DNA from: an uncultured Candidatus Saccharibacteria bacterium
Lineage (GTDB): Bacteria; Patescibacteriota; Saccharimonadia; Saccharimonadales; Saccharimonadaceae
Length of the DNA: 29,270 bases
Direction: 5' to 3'
Assembly: GCA_938017655.1 (NCBI GenBank)
Contig: CALIJO010000041.1
Span: forward strand, 1 to 29,270
The notes under the pieces are model-generated. The model ran no database searches and was not told where the DNA came from. It was given only the letters and a program-made list of their open reading frames with translations. The position numbers and the translations under genes are program-made. Below, piece after piece: positions 1 through 8,255 of the stretch (its first letter is position 1; every line of letters begins with the position of its first letter).

Positions 1-1804
1 ATTTTATCATAGAATTAGAGATAGAATCGAGCGGAATAATATCGGAAGAGCGATCACTTTTTTCGAATTCCTTCTCATCATCAGAATTTTCCACGAAAGT
101 GGCGGTACGAAGGGTACGATAGAGGGCGGATTTAGAAAGTACATCCTTGTTTTTACCTTTCGAGATAATCCTCCCTTCCTTCAAAACAATCACTTGATCA
201 GCGATTTTCATCATTTCTGGGCGATGCGTAACAATAATGATCGTATGATCTTGCTTAAGGTCTTCGAGAATTTCCACGATTTCTTTAATGGCTTCAGGAT
301 CAGCGTGAGAAGTCACTTCATCAAAAATTAAAATTTCCGCATTAGTAAGAAGGGCGCGAGCAATGGCAAGTTTTTGAAGATCACCATCGGTTAAAACCTT
401 CGATTCGAGATTAATTTTAGTATTAAATTGGTTCTTGAGGCTGGTGATTTTTTGATAAATCCGTGCACGTTTCAGAGCCTTATTTTGCTCTTTAATATTG
501 GGATTAATAATATTAAGGTTTTCTCGAATTGAGGCAGAAAAAACGAAGGGATTTTGAAAAACACCGGAGACGTTTGAGGCATAGACTTTTTTCGAATAAT
601 GATAAATCGATTCATTATCGATGAGAATTTTACCGGAATTTGCCGCGTAGAGACGATAAAGTAAATTAATGATTGTGGTCTTACCAGAACCTGGACGGCC
701 AACAATAGTAGTGATTTCATTCGGGCGGGCGCGAAAAGAAATATTATCGAGAATTTTCTTATTTTTTAATTTGAAGGTAACATGATCAAAAACCACTTCA
801 CCTTCGATATAATCATTATCTAGATCGCCATAATCAATTTGATTATCACTCTTAAATTTCAAAATATTATCGATGCGCTTAATACGGATACTATAGTTAC
901 TGAGATTCAAAAGCTCCTCAAGCACACTATCGGTATTTCGAATTACCATTTCATAATAACCAACGAGAAGCACAAGTTTATCGATAGTGAGTTGATTATT
1001 AAAAACTAGATAACCCAAAAAAACATAGATGGAAATCTTGCCAATCTGAGTGATTAGTGGAATTTTACAATAACGAGTGCTGAGAATTTTATAACGCTTG
1101 GAATTTTGAATATCAAAGACTTCATTATTCGAAACAATTTTAGAAGTGAGACTCGGCATGAGACTGAGACTGGTGATTTGCTTCAAATTATTGAGAATCT
1201 GAAATAGCAGATCCCAGTTTTTATCCTGACTTTTACGAATGCCGTCGAAGCGCACGGCGGCGGCTTTGGAATTTTGGTTCATTAGATAAATATAAATGGC
1301 ATCCACGATAAGGGCGAGGAGACCGAGAAAAATATTATTAGCACTAAAAATGAGGAAAATCAAAAAGAGCTGGAAAAAACTAGTTAAGGCGTAAACTCCA
1401 GAGCGCACCGTACTATACATATAGCTGACATCTTCTGTAAAAGTATCGGTGATTCGGCCCTTAGAAATCGACTCAAGAATCAGAGGGTTTTTCGCAATAT
1501 GATTAAAAAGAAGATGCTGAGTAGTGGAATAATAATAGCGAACCAGTCCAGTTTCCAGATAATAACTCCAGGAATTGACGGAATAATATAGAATGGTAAA
1601 GAGAATAAATAGAATCACATAAAACCAGATGGCATTAAAATTAGAAGCCCGCGTAACCACGGAAATAATACCAGCGGTAGCGAGTGGTGGAAGAAGTTTG
1701 ATGATATTAATGATCGTGTAACTGAGGATTAATTGAAAAACTTGCAGACGCCTGCCAGGAGCAATCCGCATCACGGTTTTAAAAACATTAATATAAGTTT
1801 TCAC
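1..1804 (-). CDS. ABC transporter, fused permease and ATPase half-transporter (C-terminus cut by window edge)
   Basis: Reading leftward from a GTG at 1804 the frame is open for about 601 codons and leaves the window without a stop, so only a few C-terminal residues should be missing. The N-terminal half is hydrophobic with several membrane segments (ABC exporter type). The C-terminal half is a nucleotide-binding domain with Walker A VGRPGSGKTT, a Q-loop (VFQNPF), Walker B ILIFDE and an H-loop (IVTHRPE). Oddly, the signature motif normally LSGGQ reads LTDGD (codons near 376-394), followed by a normal QKLAIARAL, and the D-loop normally SALD reads SHAD. Half-transporters act as dimers in the cytoplasmic membrane and export lipids, peptides or drugs; the substrate cannot be told. 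The start is supported by TGCTATAAT 7 nt upstream. Family sure, function unknown. Confidence 0.9.
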   Translation of the reverse strand, partial: MKTYINVFKTVMRIAPGRRLQVFQLILSYTIINIIKLLPPLATAGIISVVTRASNFNAIWFYVILFILFTILYYSVNSWSYYLETGLVRYYYSTTQHLLFNHIAKNPLILESISKGRITDTFTEDVSYMYSTVRSGVYALTSFFQLFLIFLIFSANNIFLGLLALIVDAIYIYLMNQNSKAAAVRFDGIRKSQDKNWDLLFQILNNLKQITSLSLMPSLTSKIVSNNEVFDIQNSKRYKILSTRYCKIPLITQIGKISIYVFLGYLVFNNQLTIDKLVLLVGYYEMVIRNTDSVLEELLNLSNYSIRIKRIDNILKFKSDNQIDYGDLDNDYIEGEVVFDHVTFKLKNKKILDNISFRARPNEITTIVGRPGSGKTTIINLLYRLYAANSGKILIDNESIYHYSKKVYASNVSGVFQNPFVFSASIRENLNIINPNIKEQNKALKRARIYQKITSLKNQFNTKINLESKVLTDGDLQKLAIARALLTNAEILIFDEVTSHADPEAIKEIVEILEDLKQDHTIIIVTHRPEMMKIADQVIVLKEGRIISKGKNKDVLSKSALYRTLRTATFVENSDDEKEFEKSDRSSDIIPLDSISNSMIK

Positions 1805-1811
1805 TAAAATA

Positions 1812-1820
1812 ATTATAGCA
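1812..1820 (-). promoter_or_regulatory. Extended -10 promoter of the ABC transporter gene
   Basis: On the minus strand TGCTATAAT (TATAAT at 1812-1817) ends 7 nt before the GTG at 1804. Transcription would start at or next to the start codon, giving a leaderless message. No Shine-Dalgarno sequence is visible. Confidence 0.6.
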
Positions 1821-1870
1821 TAAGAGGTTTCGAGTTCCCTTTTATGATTAAAAGATTTGCAATTTCAAAT

Positions 1871-1901
1871 AAAAAACACCAGACTAGCTGGTGATTTTTT
1901 T
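1871..1901. terminator. Bidirectional hairpin terminator downstream of rpmH
   Basis: CACCAG (1877-1882), loop ACTAG, CTGGTG (1888-1893), with six A before it and a run of T after it, so it can end transcription on either strand. It overlaps the rpmH stop codon at 1900-1902 and separates rpmH from the ABC gene. Confidence 0.75.
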
Positions 1902-2037
1902 AGTAAGTTAAACGAGCGCGGCCTTTAATGCGACGACGCTTGAGTACCTTTTGACCATTCTTGGTCGCGTTACGCTTCATGAAACCATGTTCTTGTTTGC
2001 GTTGGCGCTTGTGTGGTTGATATGTACGCTTTGGCAT
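1900..2037 (-). CDS. rpmH: 50S ribosomal protein L34
   Basis: A 45-residue, very basic protein beginning MPKRTYQPHKRQR and containing HGFMKR and a C-terminal KVLKRRRIKGRARL, which is the L34 pattern over its whole usual length (44-47 residues). L34 is a component of the large ribosomal subunit. The ATG at 2037 is preceded by AAGGA at a good distance. rpmH lies upstream of and divergent from dnaA, a very common bacterial arrangement near the origin. The usual downstream partner rnpA (RNase P protein) is not here: the next gene is an ABC transporter behind a terminator. Confidence 0.97.
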   Translation of the reverse strand: MPKRTYQPHKRQRKQEHGFMKRNATKNGQKVLKRRRIKGRARLTY

Positions 2038-2101
2038 TATTTTTCCTTAAAACTAATAAAACTATATTACAGAGTTTTATCTGATTTGTAAACTTTATAT
2101 A

Positions 2102-2130
2102 ATTATACCTTAGTTTTCCACTTTTTTCAA
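2102..2130 (-). promoter_or_regulatory. rpmH promoter (near-consensus -35/-10)
   Basis: On the minus strand TTGAAA (2125-2130), a 17-bp spacer, and TATAAT (2102-2107). This is the closest match to a sigma70 consensus in the window. The transcript would have a leader of about 58 nt before the rpmH start. The spacer overlaps a near-match DnaA box at 2114-2122. Confidence 0.75.
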
Positions 2131-2240
2131 TAAGTTTTCCACATGGGTACATCTATTAGGTGAAAATTGTGGAAAACTCCTCCCCTGTTATTTTTTATAT
2201 AACTATATAATAAAAAATATTTTTTTAAACCTGTGGAAAA
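2114..2240. other. Left part of oriC: DnaA boxes and AT-rich unwinding stretch
   Basis: TTTTCCACA occurs at 2135-2143 (+), 2168-2176 (-) and 2232-2240 (-), with a one-mismatch copy at 2114-2122. These match the general DnaA-box form TTWTNCACA. Between the boxes, 2187-2229 is almost pure A/T and is a plausible DNA unwinding element. Location beside dnaA and the box density support an origin; initiation itself is inferred. Confidence 0.75.
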
Positions 2241-2251
2241 GTCCGAAGGTC

Positions 2252-2290
2252 TGTTATAATAGAGGTAATCAAGGTTAGTTAATGTGGAGG
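2252..2290 (+). promoter_or_regulatory. dnaA promoter and ribosome binding site
   Basis: Extended -10 TGTTATAAT (TATAAT at 2255-2260). The -35 position falls on the DnaA box at 2232-2240, so DnaA bound there would block RNA polymerase, which suggests autorepression. GGAGG at 2286-2290 sits 8 nt before a GTG at 2299 and decides the dnaA start. Confidence 0.65.
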
Positions 2291-2298
2291 TAGCGTCG

Positions 2299-3705
2299 GT
2301 GTTTGATGTGTGGAATAATGTGCTTGCTGAATTAGAAAAAAAACTGCCAGAATCACATTACTTAACATTTTTTAAGGATTCGAACACCTCCTTAATTTTC
2401 AATAAGGATGGTCACATCCAAATTAGTGTACCAAACACTTTTATGCAGACGAATATCTGTAAAAAATTTGATACTGATATTCGAACGGCTCTAAAAAATA
2501 ATGGAGTGGAGGTTTTAACTACCGAATATCTAATCGTAACTAATAAAAATAATAAATCCCGCGAAACTACGAATTCTCGTAGTAACAATTTCAAGAATCT
2601 TTCCGATCGCGTTGGAACGGTGCAACGAATTGATTTGGAGAGACACTCCTCTTTAAATGCGCGCAACCAAAATCGGACCGGTCTTAGTGAAAAATTTACC
2701 ATGGATAATTTCATCATCGGTACGAATAATGACCTCGCAGTTTCGGTGGCGAAAAATATTATTGAAAACCCTGGAATAAAATATAACCCGTTCTTTCTCT
2801 ATGGCGGAGCCGGCCTCGGTAAGACACACTTGGTGGAAGCAATCGGTAACGAACTGGCGAGAAGACACCCAGAATTTAAGATTTTATACATTCCAATTAA
2901 CCATTTCTATAATGATTTTATTCAATCGGTACGTAATGGTAAAATGGATGATTTTCGTCGACGTTTTTCCGAACTTGATGTTTTAATTGTGGATGATTTT
3001 CAATTCATCGTGGGTAAGGAAAAAAGTCAGGAAGAATTCTTCAATATTTTTAATGATATGCAGCAACTAAATCGCCAAGTCATCATTACTTCTGACCGTT
3101 TACCAAGCCAACTAAAGACTGTGGACGAACGTCTAGCTTCGCGTTTGACACAGACCGGAGCTTATGATATTCAATTCCCTTCTTTCGAGGATCGCTGCGC
3201 GATTTTACACGCTAAGGCGGAATTTAATGGCGTGGAAATCGAGGATAAGGCGATTGAATATATTGCAAAAAGTGTGGAAACCAATATTCGCGACCTGGAA
3301 AGTATGTATAGTAAGGTCATTGCGATGGCAGATGTGAAGTGTATTTCCCCACTAATGGTAATTAACGAGGGGATGGTGGGAGTGGTTGGCAATACGACAC
3401 GCTCGAAGGTTTTTTCGCCAAGCACCGTGATTGAAACCGTGGCTAACTTCTTTAACATTTCTCCAGAAGAAATTTGTGGACGCAGTCGAGTAGCACATAT
3501 AAAAACCGCCAGACAGATTGCGATGTTCATCATGTCGCGTGATTTACAAATGAGTACAACGAAAATCGCTAATGAAGTGGGACTAAAAGACCACACTACA
3601 GCGATGCACGGGATTAAAAAAATCGAAACCGATATGAAGACGGATTTTGTACTGCGCGACCAGTTAAATGAAATTCGTGATCAATTAAATAATGGCATCA
3701 TGTAA
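2299..3705 (+). CDS. dnaA: Chromosomal replication initiator protein DnaA
   Basis: DnaA binds DnaA boxes at oriC and melts the origin using ATP. The 468-residue protein has the full domain order: domain I (about 1-75, starting VFDVWNNVLAELE), a variable Asn/Arg-rich linker, an AAA+ domain with Walker A GGAGLGKT (about 169-176) and Walker B VLIVDD (about 228-233), and a C-terminal helix-turn-helix domain with the signature GLKDHTTAMHGIKKI. I place the start at GTG 2299, since it has GGAGG 8 nt upstream; the frame also contains a GTG at 2284 that would add five residues but has no Shine-Dalgarno sequence. It is flanked on both sides by DnaA-box clusters, so it sits inside its own origin. Confidence 0.97.
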   Translation: MFDVWNNVLAELEKKLPESHYLTFFKDSNTSLIFNKDGHIQISVPNTFMQTNICKKFDTDIRTALKNNGVEVLTTEYLIVTNKNNKSRETTNSRSNNFKNLSDRVGTVQRIDLERHSSLNARNQNRTGLSEKFTMDNFIIGTNNDLAVSVAKNIIENPGIKYNPFFLYGGAGLGKTHLVEAIGNELARRHPEFKILYIPINHFYNDFIQSVRNGKMDDFRRRFSELDVLIVDDFQFIVGKEKSQEEFFNIFNDMQQLNRQVIITSDRLPSQLKTVDERLASRLTQTGAYDIQFPSFEDRCAILHAKAEFNGVEIEDKAIEYIAKSVETNIRDLESMYSKVIAMADVKCISPLMVINEGMVGVVGNTTRSKVFSPSTVIETVANFFNISPEEICGRSRVAHIKTARQIAMFIMSRDLQMSTTKIANEVGLKDHTTAMHGIKKIETDMKTDFVLRDQLNEIRDQLNNGIM

Positions 3706-3710
3706 GTAAT

Positions 3711-3918
3711 TGTGGAAAAATGGTGAAAAACGATGTGGAATAAAATGGAAAAAGTTGCTAAAAAGTCAGAAAGGTTTGAGGAAAAGTCTAGGTTTTACAC
3801 AGTGAGTGGAAAACAAAATCTAGTTTTCCATAAAGTTTTCCAAGTTTTTCCCACAGTTTTACACAAGCAAATTTTAAAAATTACCCCTATTAAAAATGCA
3901 GTTTTCAACTTTTACACA
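3711..3918. other. Right part of oriC: DnaA-box cluster between dnaA and dnaN
   Basis: Three copies of TTTTACACA (3793-3801, 3857-3865, 3910-3918, all +), one TTTTCCACA (3711-3719, -) and several looser copies (3734-3742 -, 3805-3813 -, 3824-3832 +, 3847-3855 +). A 62-codon frame across this stretch is made of these repeats and is not a credible gene. Together with the cluster upstream of dnaA this gives a bipartite origin like that of Bacillus. Confidence 0.75.
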
Positions 3919-3961
3919 TAGCCTACTAATACTACTAATAAATATATAAGAAAGGAGAGTT

Positions 3962-5065
3962 ATGGAAATCAATGTTGAACAAAGTAAGTTAGCCAAAGCA
4001 TTAAGTATTGTCAGTCGAATTACAGGAGGAAGTCGTACGACTTTGCCAATCTTAAATAATGTCTTAATGGAAGCTAAAGATAATAAAGTAACTTTAGTGA
4101 CAACTAATTTAGATATGGCAATTAATTATTATTTGCCGACCACTCTAGCCAAAGATGGAAAAATTACCGTACCAGCCAAACTTTTAGCAGATTTTGTGAG
4201 TAATTTACCGAAGGGTGAGGTGAAAATTCAGGTGAACCAGGAAAAATTAACAGTTAGTGAAGGAAAATATAAATCAGTATTTAACGGAAATGCAGCAGAA
4301 GATTTTCCAGAATTACCAGAGTTTGATGAAAAATCAGCAATTTCCTTCCAAATGGGGATTGATGAATTTCGTTTGGGGATGAATGCGGTAAAAATTGCCT
4401 GCTCATCAGACACCACGCGTCCGACATTAACGGGAATTTATTTTAATAGTTTTGAGGGTGGATTATATGTGGCAGCTACCGATGGTTACCGTTTAGCGGA
4501 AAAAAAGTTGATAAATAAAATCGAGAGCGAAATTAAGGCAATTGTACCAGTACAGTGTATTGTGGATGTACTCGGAGCAATTTCAGATAATATGGAAAAT
4601 ATTGAAATTTTATTCGATGAATTTCAGGTGCGTTTCCGTCTAGGTGAAATTGAAATTATTTCAAAATTAATCGATGGAGCTTTTCCAGATTATCGTAAAT
4701 TGATTCCAGAAAAATCCCAGGTGGAAATCTTACTGAATAAGGCGGAATTACTACGTGGTGTGAAGCTTGCGGCGTTGTTTTCGCGCGCGACGAGTGGATC
4801 AATTGTTTGCGAGTCAAAGAAAGATGAGCAGGTCTTCGTGGTGTCTTCAGTCTTAAATGAATTTGGTGAGAATAAATCGGAAATTGAAGCGGAAATTTCG
4901 AATGACGCCAAAGTGGTTTTAAATTCAAAATACTTAAATGATGTTTTATTGGTACTAGACGAAGAGGAGCTAAAATTTGGCATTTCTGGAAAACTTTCAC
5001 CAGTATTAATTCAGAATAAAAATAGTTTTGATTATACTCATATTATTATGCCTTTGAAGAGTTAG
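3962..5065 (+). CDS. dnaN: DNA polymerase III sliding clamp (beta subunit)
   Basis: The 367-residue protein matches the beta clamp in length (usually 365-380) and pattern: an N-terminal start like KLAKALSIVSRITGGSRTTLPILNNVLMEA, a central FPELPEF and TRPTLTGIYFN, AATDGYRLAEKK, and a C-terminal ending SPVLIQN...YTHIIMPLK. The clamp is a ring-shaped homodimer of three repeated folds that tethers polymerase III to DNA. The ATG at 3962 has AAAGGAGAG close upstream. recF follows with no gap, in the widespread dnaA-dnaN-recF order. Confidence 0.97.
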   Translation: MEINVEQSKLAKALSIVSRITGGSRTTLPILNNVLMEAKDNKVTLVTTNLDMAINYYLPTTLAKDGKITVPAKLLADFVSNLPKGEVKIQVNQEKLTVSEGKYKSVFNGNAAEDFPELPEFDEKSAISFQMGIDEFRLGMNAVKIACSSDTTRPTLTGIYFNSFEGGLYVAATDGYRLAEKKLINKIESEIKAIVPVQCIVDVLGAISDNMENIEILFDEFQVRFRLGEIEIISKLIDGAFPDYRKLIPEKSQVEILLNKAELLRGVKLAALFSRATSGSIVCESKKDEQVFVVSSVLNEFGENKSEIEAEISNDAKVVLNSKYLNDVLLVLDEEELKFGISGKLSPVLIQNKNSFDYTHIIMPLKS

Positions 5066-6076
5066 ATGTTAATTGATTATATAAAATTAAATAATTTTCG
5101 CATCCATAAGGAATATTATTTAAAAATCAAACCAGATACGACGCTAATTTTGGGGGCGAATGGCATTGGAAAAACCTCGGTGATTGAGGCGATTTATTTG
5201 GTGTTACGGGGAAAATCTTTTAAGGCGACTGATAAAGAAATTTTAAATCGTGAGAGTGAATTTTATCGTGTCGAACTAGGTAAAACGGATGGCGAAAAAA
5301 TCGTAGCGACTTTTGACGGAAATAAAAAACAATTTTTAGTGCAAGATAAAAAAAGTGCGAGGTTGCCAAAGAAGGATAAATATCCGGTAATTCTCTTTTT
5401 GCCGGAAGATATGCACCTGATTTCCACAAGCCCGACGAAACGGAGAAATTATTTTGATCGGATTTTAGAGGAATTTGATTTGAATTATCACCATAATTTA
5501 TTGATGTATGAAAAAACTTTGAAACAGCGTAATGATTTGTTAAAAAAGATTGCGATTTCGGAACAAGAATTTGGCCTGGAGAGTGAAAGTGTATTTTTTT
5601 CACTAAATATTATGCTAAGTAAATATGGCACGGCGATTAATCAAACCAGGAAGCGGTATATTGGAAAAATTAACGAAAAAATGACGACGCTATATCGTTC
5701 GATTGCACAAAATCTAGACGAGATCGAGATTTATTATGACTCTTTATGTGGATTAGACCAAAACAGCTATTATAAGCGCTTAGATGCAGAATTTCGCATG
5801 GATTTGATGCGGGGTGCAACAAAGTTTGGTGTGCATCGGGATGATTTTCTATTTAAGTTTAATGGCGTGCTCGCGGATGGGACGGCGAGTCGGGGTGAAA
5901 CACGGTCGATTATTTTGGCTTTAAAATTTAATGAGGCGGAATTAATCGAAACGGAGACGCGAAAAAAGCCGGTGATTTTACTTGATGATGTTTTTTCGGA
6001 ATTAGATAAGGGTCGACAAACTGCCTTGGTGGAAAAATTCAAAAACCATCAGGTGATATTGACGTCGGTGGAATAA
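5066..6076 (+). CDS. recF: DNA replication and repair protein RecF
   Basis: RecF is an SMC-like ATPase that helps load RecA at single-strand gaps. It shows Walker A GANGIGKT (30-37), a RecF-like RGETRSIILALKFNEAELIE segment serving as the ABC signature region, and Walker B PVILLDDVFSELD (302-314). The ATG follows the dnaN stop directly (TAG then ATG) and has no strong Shine-Dalgarno sequence, so translation is probably coupled to dnaN. At 336 residues it is shorter than the usual 350-375: it ends right after QVILTSVE, where other RecF proteins have roughly 20-25 more residues. No frameshift is visible past the stop. gyrB, a common next gene, is absent; a converging gene follows. Confidence 0.95.
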   Translation: MLIDYIKLNNFRIHKEYYLKIKPDTTLILGANGIGKTSVIEAIYLVLRGKSFKATDKEILNRESEFYRVELGKTDGEKIVATFDGNKKQFLVQDKKSARLPKKDKYPVILFLPEDMHLISTSPTKRRNYFDRILEEFDLNYHHNLLMYEKTLKQRNDLLKKIAISEQEFGLESESVFFSLNIMLSKYGTAINQTRKRYIGKINEKMTTLYRSIAQNLDEIEIYYDSLCGLDQNSYYKRLDAEFRMDLMRGATKFGVHRDDFLFKFNGVLADGTASRGETRSIILALKFNEAELIETETRKKPVILLDDVFSELDKGRQTALVEKFKNHQVILTSVE

Positions 6077-6124
6077 GGGGTAGAAAAATAAGGCTAGACA
6101 AATAAAATAATCAATTATTAATAA

Positions 6125-6811
6125 TTAGTCTTCGGAGTCGTGTTTAAAATTTGGGTCAGAATCTTGATCGGAATTACAATGAGTATATTTTACCTGATAC
6201 TTAGAGAGATTAATTCCCTTTTGTGCGAAATAACTTTCAGCCACTTTTTTAAGGTTTTCTATTTGATTGTCTCGGCAAGTCATAAGATCAATTGTTAGGA
6301 TAATTTTATTAAAATCTTTTTCATCACGAGAAGCAGAGGCAGAAAAGCCAAGTTTAAAATCTTGAACTGGAGTAATATCAAAAATAGGGTCTTTATTATA
6401 TTGATCTATTTCTTTAGCAAGTTTTTCTTCATATATCTGTTCATATAGATTGGCTTCTTCAGGGTGAGTAGAATAATAATCTTTATTAGAATCATCTGGC
6501 TGAAGCATCTCATGTATTAAGGTGTTTTGTTTATTATAGAAGAAAATTTTTTTTCTATACTCTATGAATCCATCCGCCTTAATTACTACTTCTTTTTCTC
6601 CGGGGGTTGTAGTGAATGTGCCTTTGTTTGGATATTTCTTTCCATCAATATAGAGCTCTGCATTTTTAGGTGCTACTAGTATATCTATATTTGATGAATT
6701 AACAGAAAAATAATAAAAAGTTATAGATATAATAATTATAAAAACTATCGGTAGTATAATGGCTAATATTTTTTGATACAATTTTAATTGTTGAATTTTA
6801 TTTAAAAACAT
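6125..6811 (-). CDS. Single-pass membrane protein with a PEGA domain
   Basis: 228 residues. A short basic cytoplasmic start is followed by one strong membrane helix (about 14-36) and an outside region. Residues about 44-100 look like a PEGA domain, a small beta fold seen in surface proteins: it opens with APKNAELYIDGKKYPNKGTF and ends with EKEVVIKADGFIEYRKKIFF. The rest is hydrophilic with two Cys (in TCRDNQ and THCNSDQ) that could pair, and an Asp-rich tail. It is the last gene of the secretion-like block. One helix plus one external domain is also the layout of VirB8, but I see no sequence evidence for that. The ribosome binding site is weak (ACGGGGA). No clear terminator follows. Confidence 0.75.
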   Translation of the reverse strand: MFLNKIQQLKLYQKILAIILPIVFIIIISITFYYFSVNSSNIDILVAPKNAELYIDGKKYPNKGTFTTTPGEKEVVIKADGFIEYRKKIFFYNKQNTLIHEMLQPDDSNKDYYSTHPEEANLYEQIYEEKLAKEIDQYNKDPIFDITPVQDFKLGFSASASRDEKDFNKIILTIDLMTCRDNQIENLKKVAESYFAQKGINLSKYQVKYTHCNSDQDSDPNFKHDSED

Positions 6812-6879
6812 ATTGCTGTCCCCGTAGGAAAATTGGTTGTATTATTAGTATTTAATGACATGGTGATTATATTTATATT

Positions 6880-8247
6880 TTATGTGGAAGTATTAGCGCC
6901 AATAAAACGATAGGCTTTGAATCCATTATTATACACTCCAGTAATACGTGGAGTTCTATTTTGGTATGAAGCATGAATTAATTTACTTGCATTATTTGGC
7001 GCCTTGTAATATATGGCAATATGAGTTGCATTAATTACTATATCTCCATTTTGTAATGTATTCCAGTTAGTTCCATTGAATTCAGAAACTGGTGAATATT
7101 TAGAGGGGTTTCCTTCTACATATTTTGGGGTAGCCCTTCCTTTTGCTGCACTTACTCCACAACAAACAAAATTGGGGTCTAATTTTGAATAGCGCATAAC
7201 AGTAGAGACAAAAACATCACATGAAGCACCATGAAATACTGTGTTTTTTAATCCAACAGCCTCTAGGGCGGTTTCGTATGCTGGTACCATTTCACGTCTA
7301 GCTGCGCGATCATTTTGTGCTTCAGGCCAAGCCATAGTAAGTGCTGTGTCTACAATTAAGTTACCACTTTTACTAATTAAATTACCACTTGCATCAATTG
7401 GACTACCGCAGCTTATTCCAGATGAAGTAAAAGATCCGCCACCACCGAGAGCTTTATATTGAATGAAAGTTCCGGCACGAGTAGAGGCTGGACTATAAAC
7501 TTTACAGCCATCTTTTTTGCATTCAACCCAGTTTTTATTATTACGAGAATCACGGTTGGCATCGGCTAAATTCATGACATATGGAGAACCTTCACCAAGT
7601 TGATTCGCTTGTGTGTTATTAAACCCTAGATCTCGGCCTTGATCAACATATAATTTAGCGCGACCGTTATATCTGAACCACATGGCTTTAACACCGTCAT
7701 CTGTAGTAAGATTGAGATTGCGACCATAGTTACTTACAATTCGTTGACCTAATTCATCGGTTTGTTTTTGAAATTCTTCTAATGTGACTGGACCAGGTGG
7801 GTAGCGATTAGTATTACGAGCATCATAGAATTGGTAAATACCCTGATGATTGTTTGGGTTTCTAGTACCATTTAGGCCGGTTTCCATATTATGGATTACA
7901 GCAAATACCTGCCAAGGAATGTGATATTTGGCAGCTGATTGTTCATAGACTGGTTTATTTTTTTCTATTAGTGCTAATTGGCCTTCAGATAAGACTGGGT
8001 CGCCATTATATAGTTTATTACCAGATAAATCTAGAGGCGTGGAAGAAACACAATTACTAGTTTTACTACCATCATAGTAAAAAATTCCATTAGCGTCGTA
8101 AAAGTCTAGAGTAGATTCATCGATGTCGGCGTGCACGTAGGTAGAATTAATAATAGTGAAAATAAGAAGAATAAAAAATAAAACCAAAAAACGAGGATTT
8201 AAAAAGAATGTTTTAAGAATTTTAGTAAGATTTTTGACCTTATTCAT
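6880..8247 (-). CDS. Two-domain peptidoglycan hydrolase (lytic transglycosylase-like plus NlpC/P60- or CHAP-like)
   Basis: 455 residues, exported. A signal or anchor helix at about 18-38 ends in VHA. Residues about 95-235 look like a lysozyme/transglycosylase fold, with Glu122 in VIHNMETGLNG as likely catalytic acid and later HQGIYQFY. The C-terminal domain carries Cys343 in GASCDVFV and His409 in GDIVINATHIAIYY, the Cys/His arrangement of NlpC/P60 and CHAP amidases or peptidases. Such two-headed enzymes accompany Gram-positive type IV secretion systems (a VirB1 role), opening the wall for the machine. It could also act on a partner cell's wall. It starts 17 nt after the 988-residue gene but has its own -10 box 8 nt before ATG. 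Domain class fairly sure; target inferred. Confidence 0.8.
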   Translation of the reverse strand: MNKVKNLTKILKTFFLNPRFLVLFFILLIFTIINSTYVHADIDESTLDFYDANGIFYYDGSKTSNCVSSTPLDLSGNKLYNGDPVLSEGQLALIEKNKPVYEQSAAKYHIPWQVFAVIHNMETGLNGTRNPNNHQGIYQFYDARNTNRYPPGPVTLEEFQKQTDELGQRIVSNYGRNLNLTTDDGVKAMWFRYNGRAKLYVDQGRDLGFNNTQANQLGEGSPYVMNLADANRDSRNNKNWVECKKDGCKVYSPASTRAGTFIQYKALGGGGSFTSSGISCGSPIDASGNLISKSGNLIVDTALTMAWPEAQNDRAARREMVPAYETALEAVGLKNTVFHGASCDVFVSTVMRYSKLDPNFVCCGVSAAKGRATPKYVEGNPSKYSPVSEFNGTNWNTLQNGDIVINATHIAIYYKAPNNASKLIHASYQNRTPRITGVYNNGFKAYRFIGANTST

Positions 8248-8255
8248 GTGATTTA

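Noticed and set aside
472..720. 82-codon minus-strand frame at the left edge
   Set aside because: It lies in a different frame of the ABC transporter's ATPase domain, whose motifs are clear.
1970..2152. 60-codon minus-strand frame covering the rpmH start
   Set aside because: It is out of frame with rpmH and runs through the rpmH promoter.
3733..3921. 62-codon frame between dnaA and dnaN
   Set aside because: It consists of DnaA-box repeats of the origin, has no ribosome binding site and no recognisable protein features.
6077..6124. Terminator between recF and the PEGA gene
   Set aside because: Only an A/T palindrome (AATTATTAATAATT) with no GC stem or proper T run is present.
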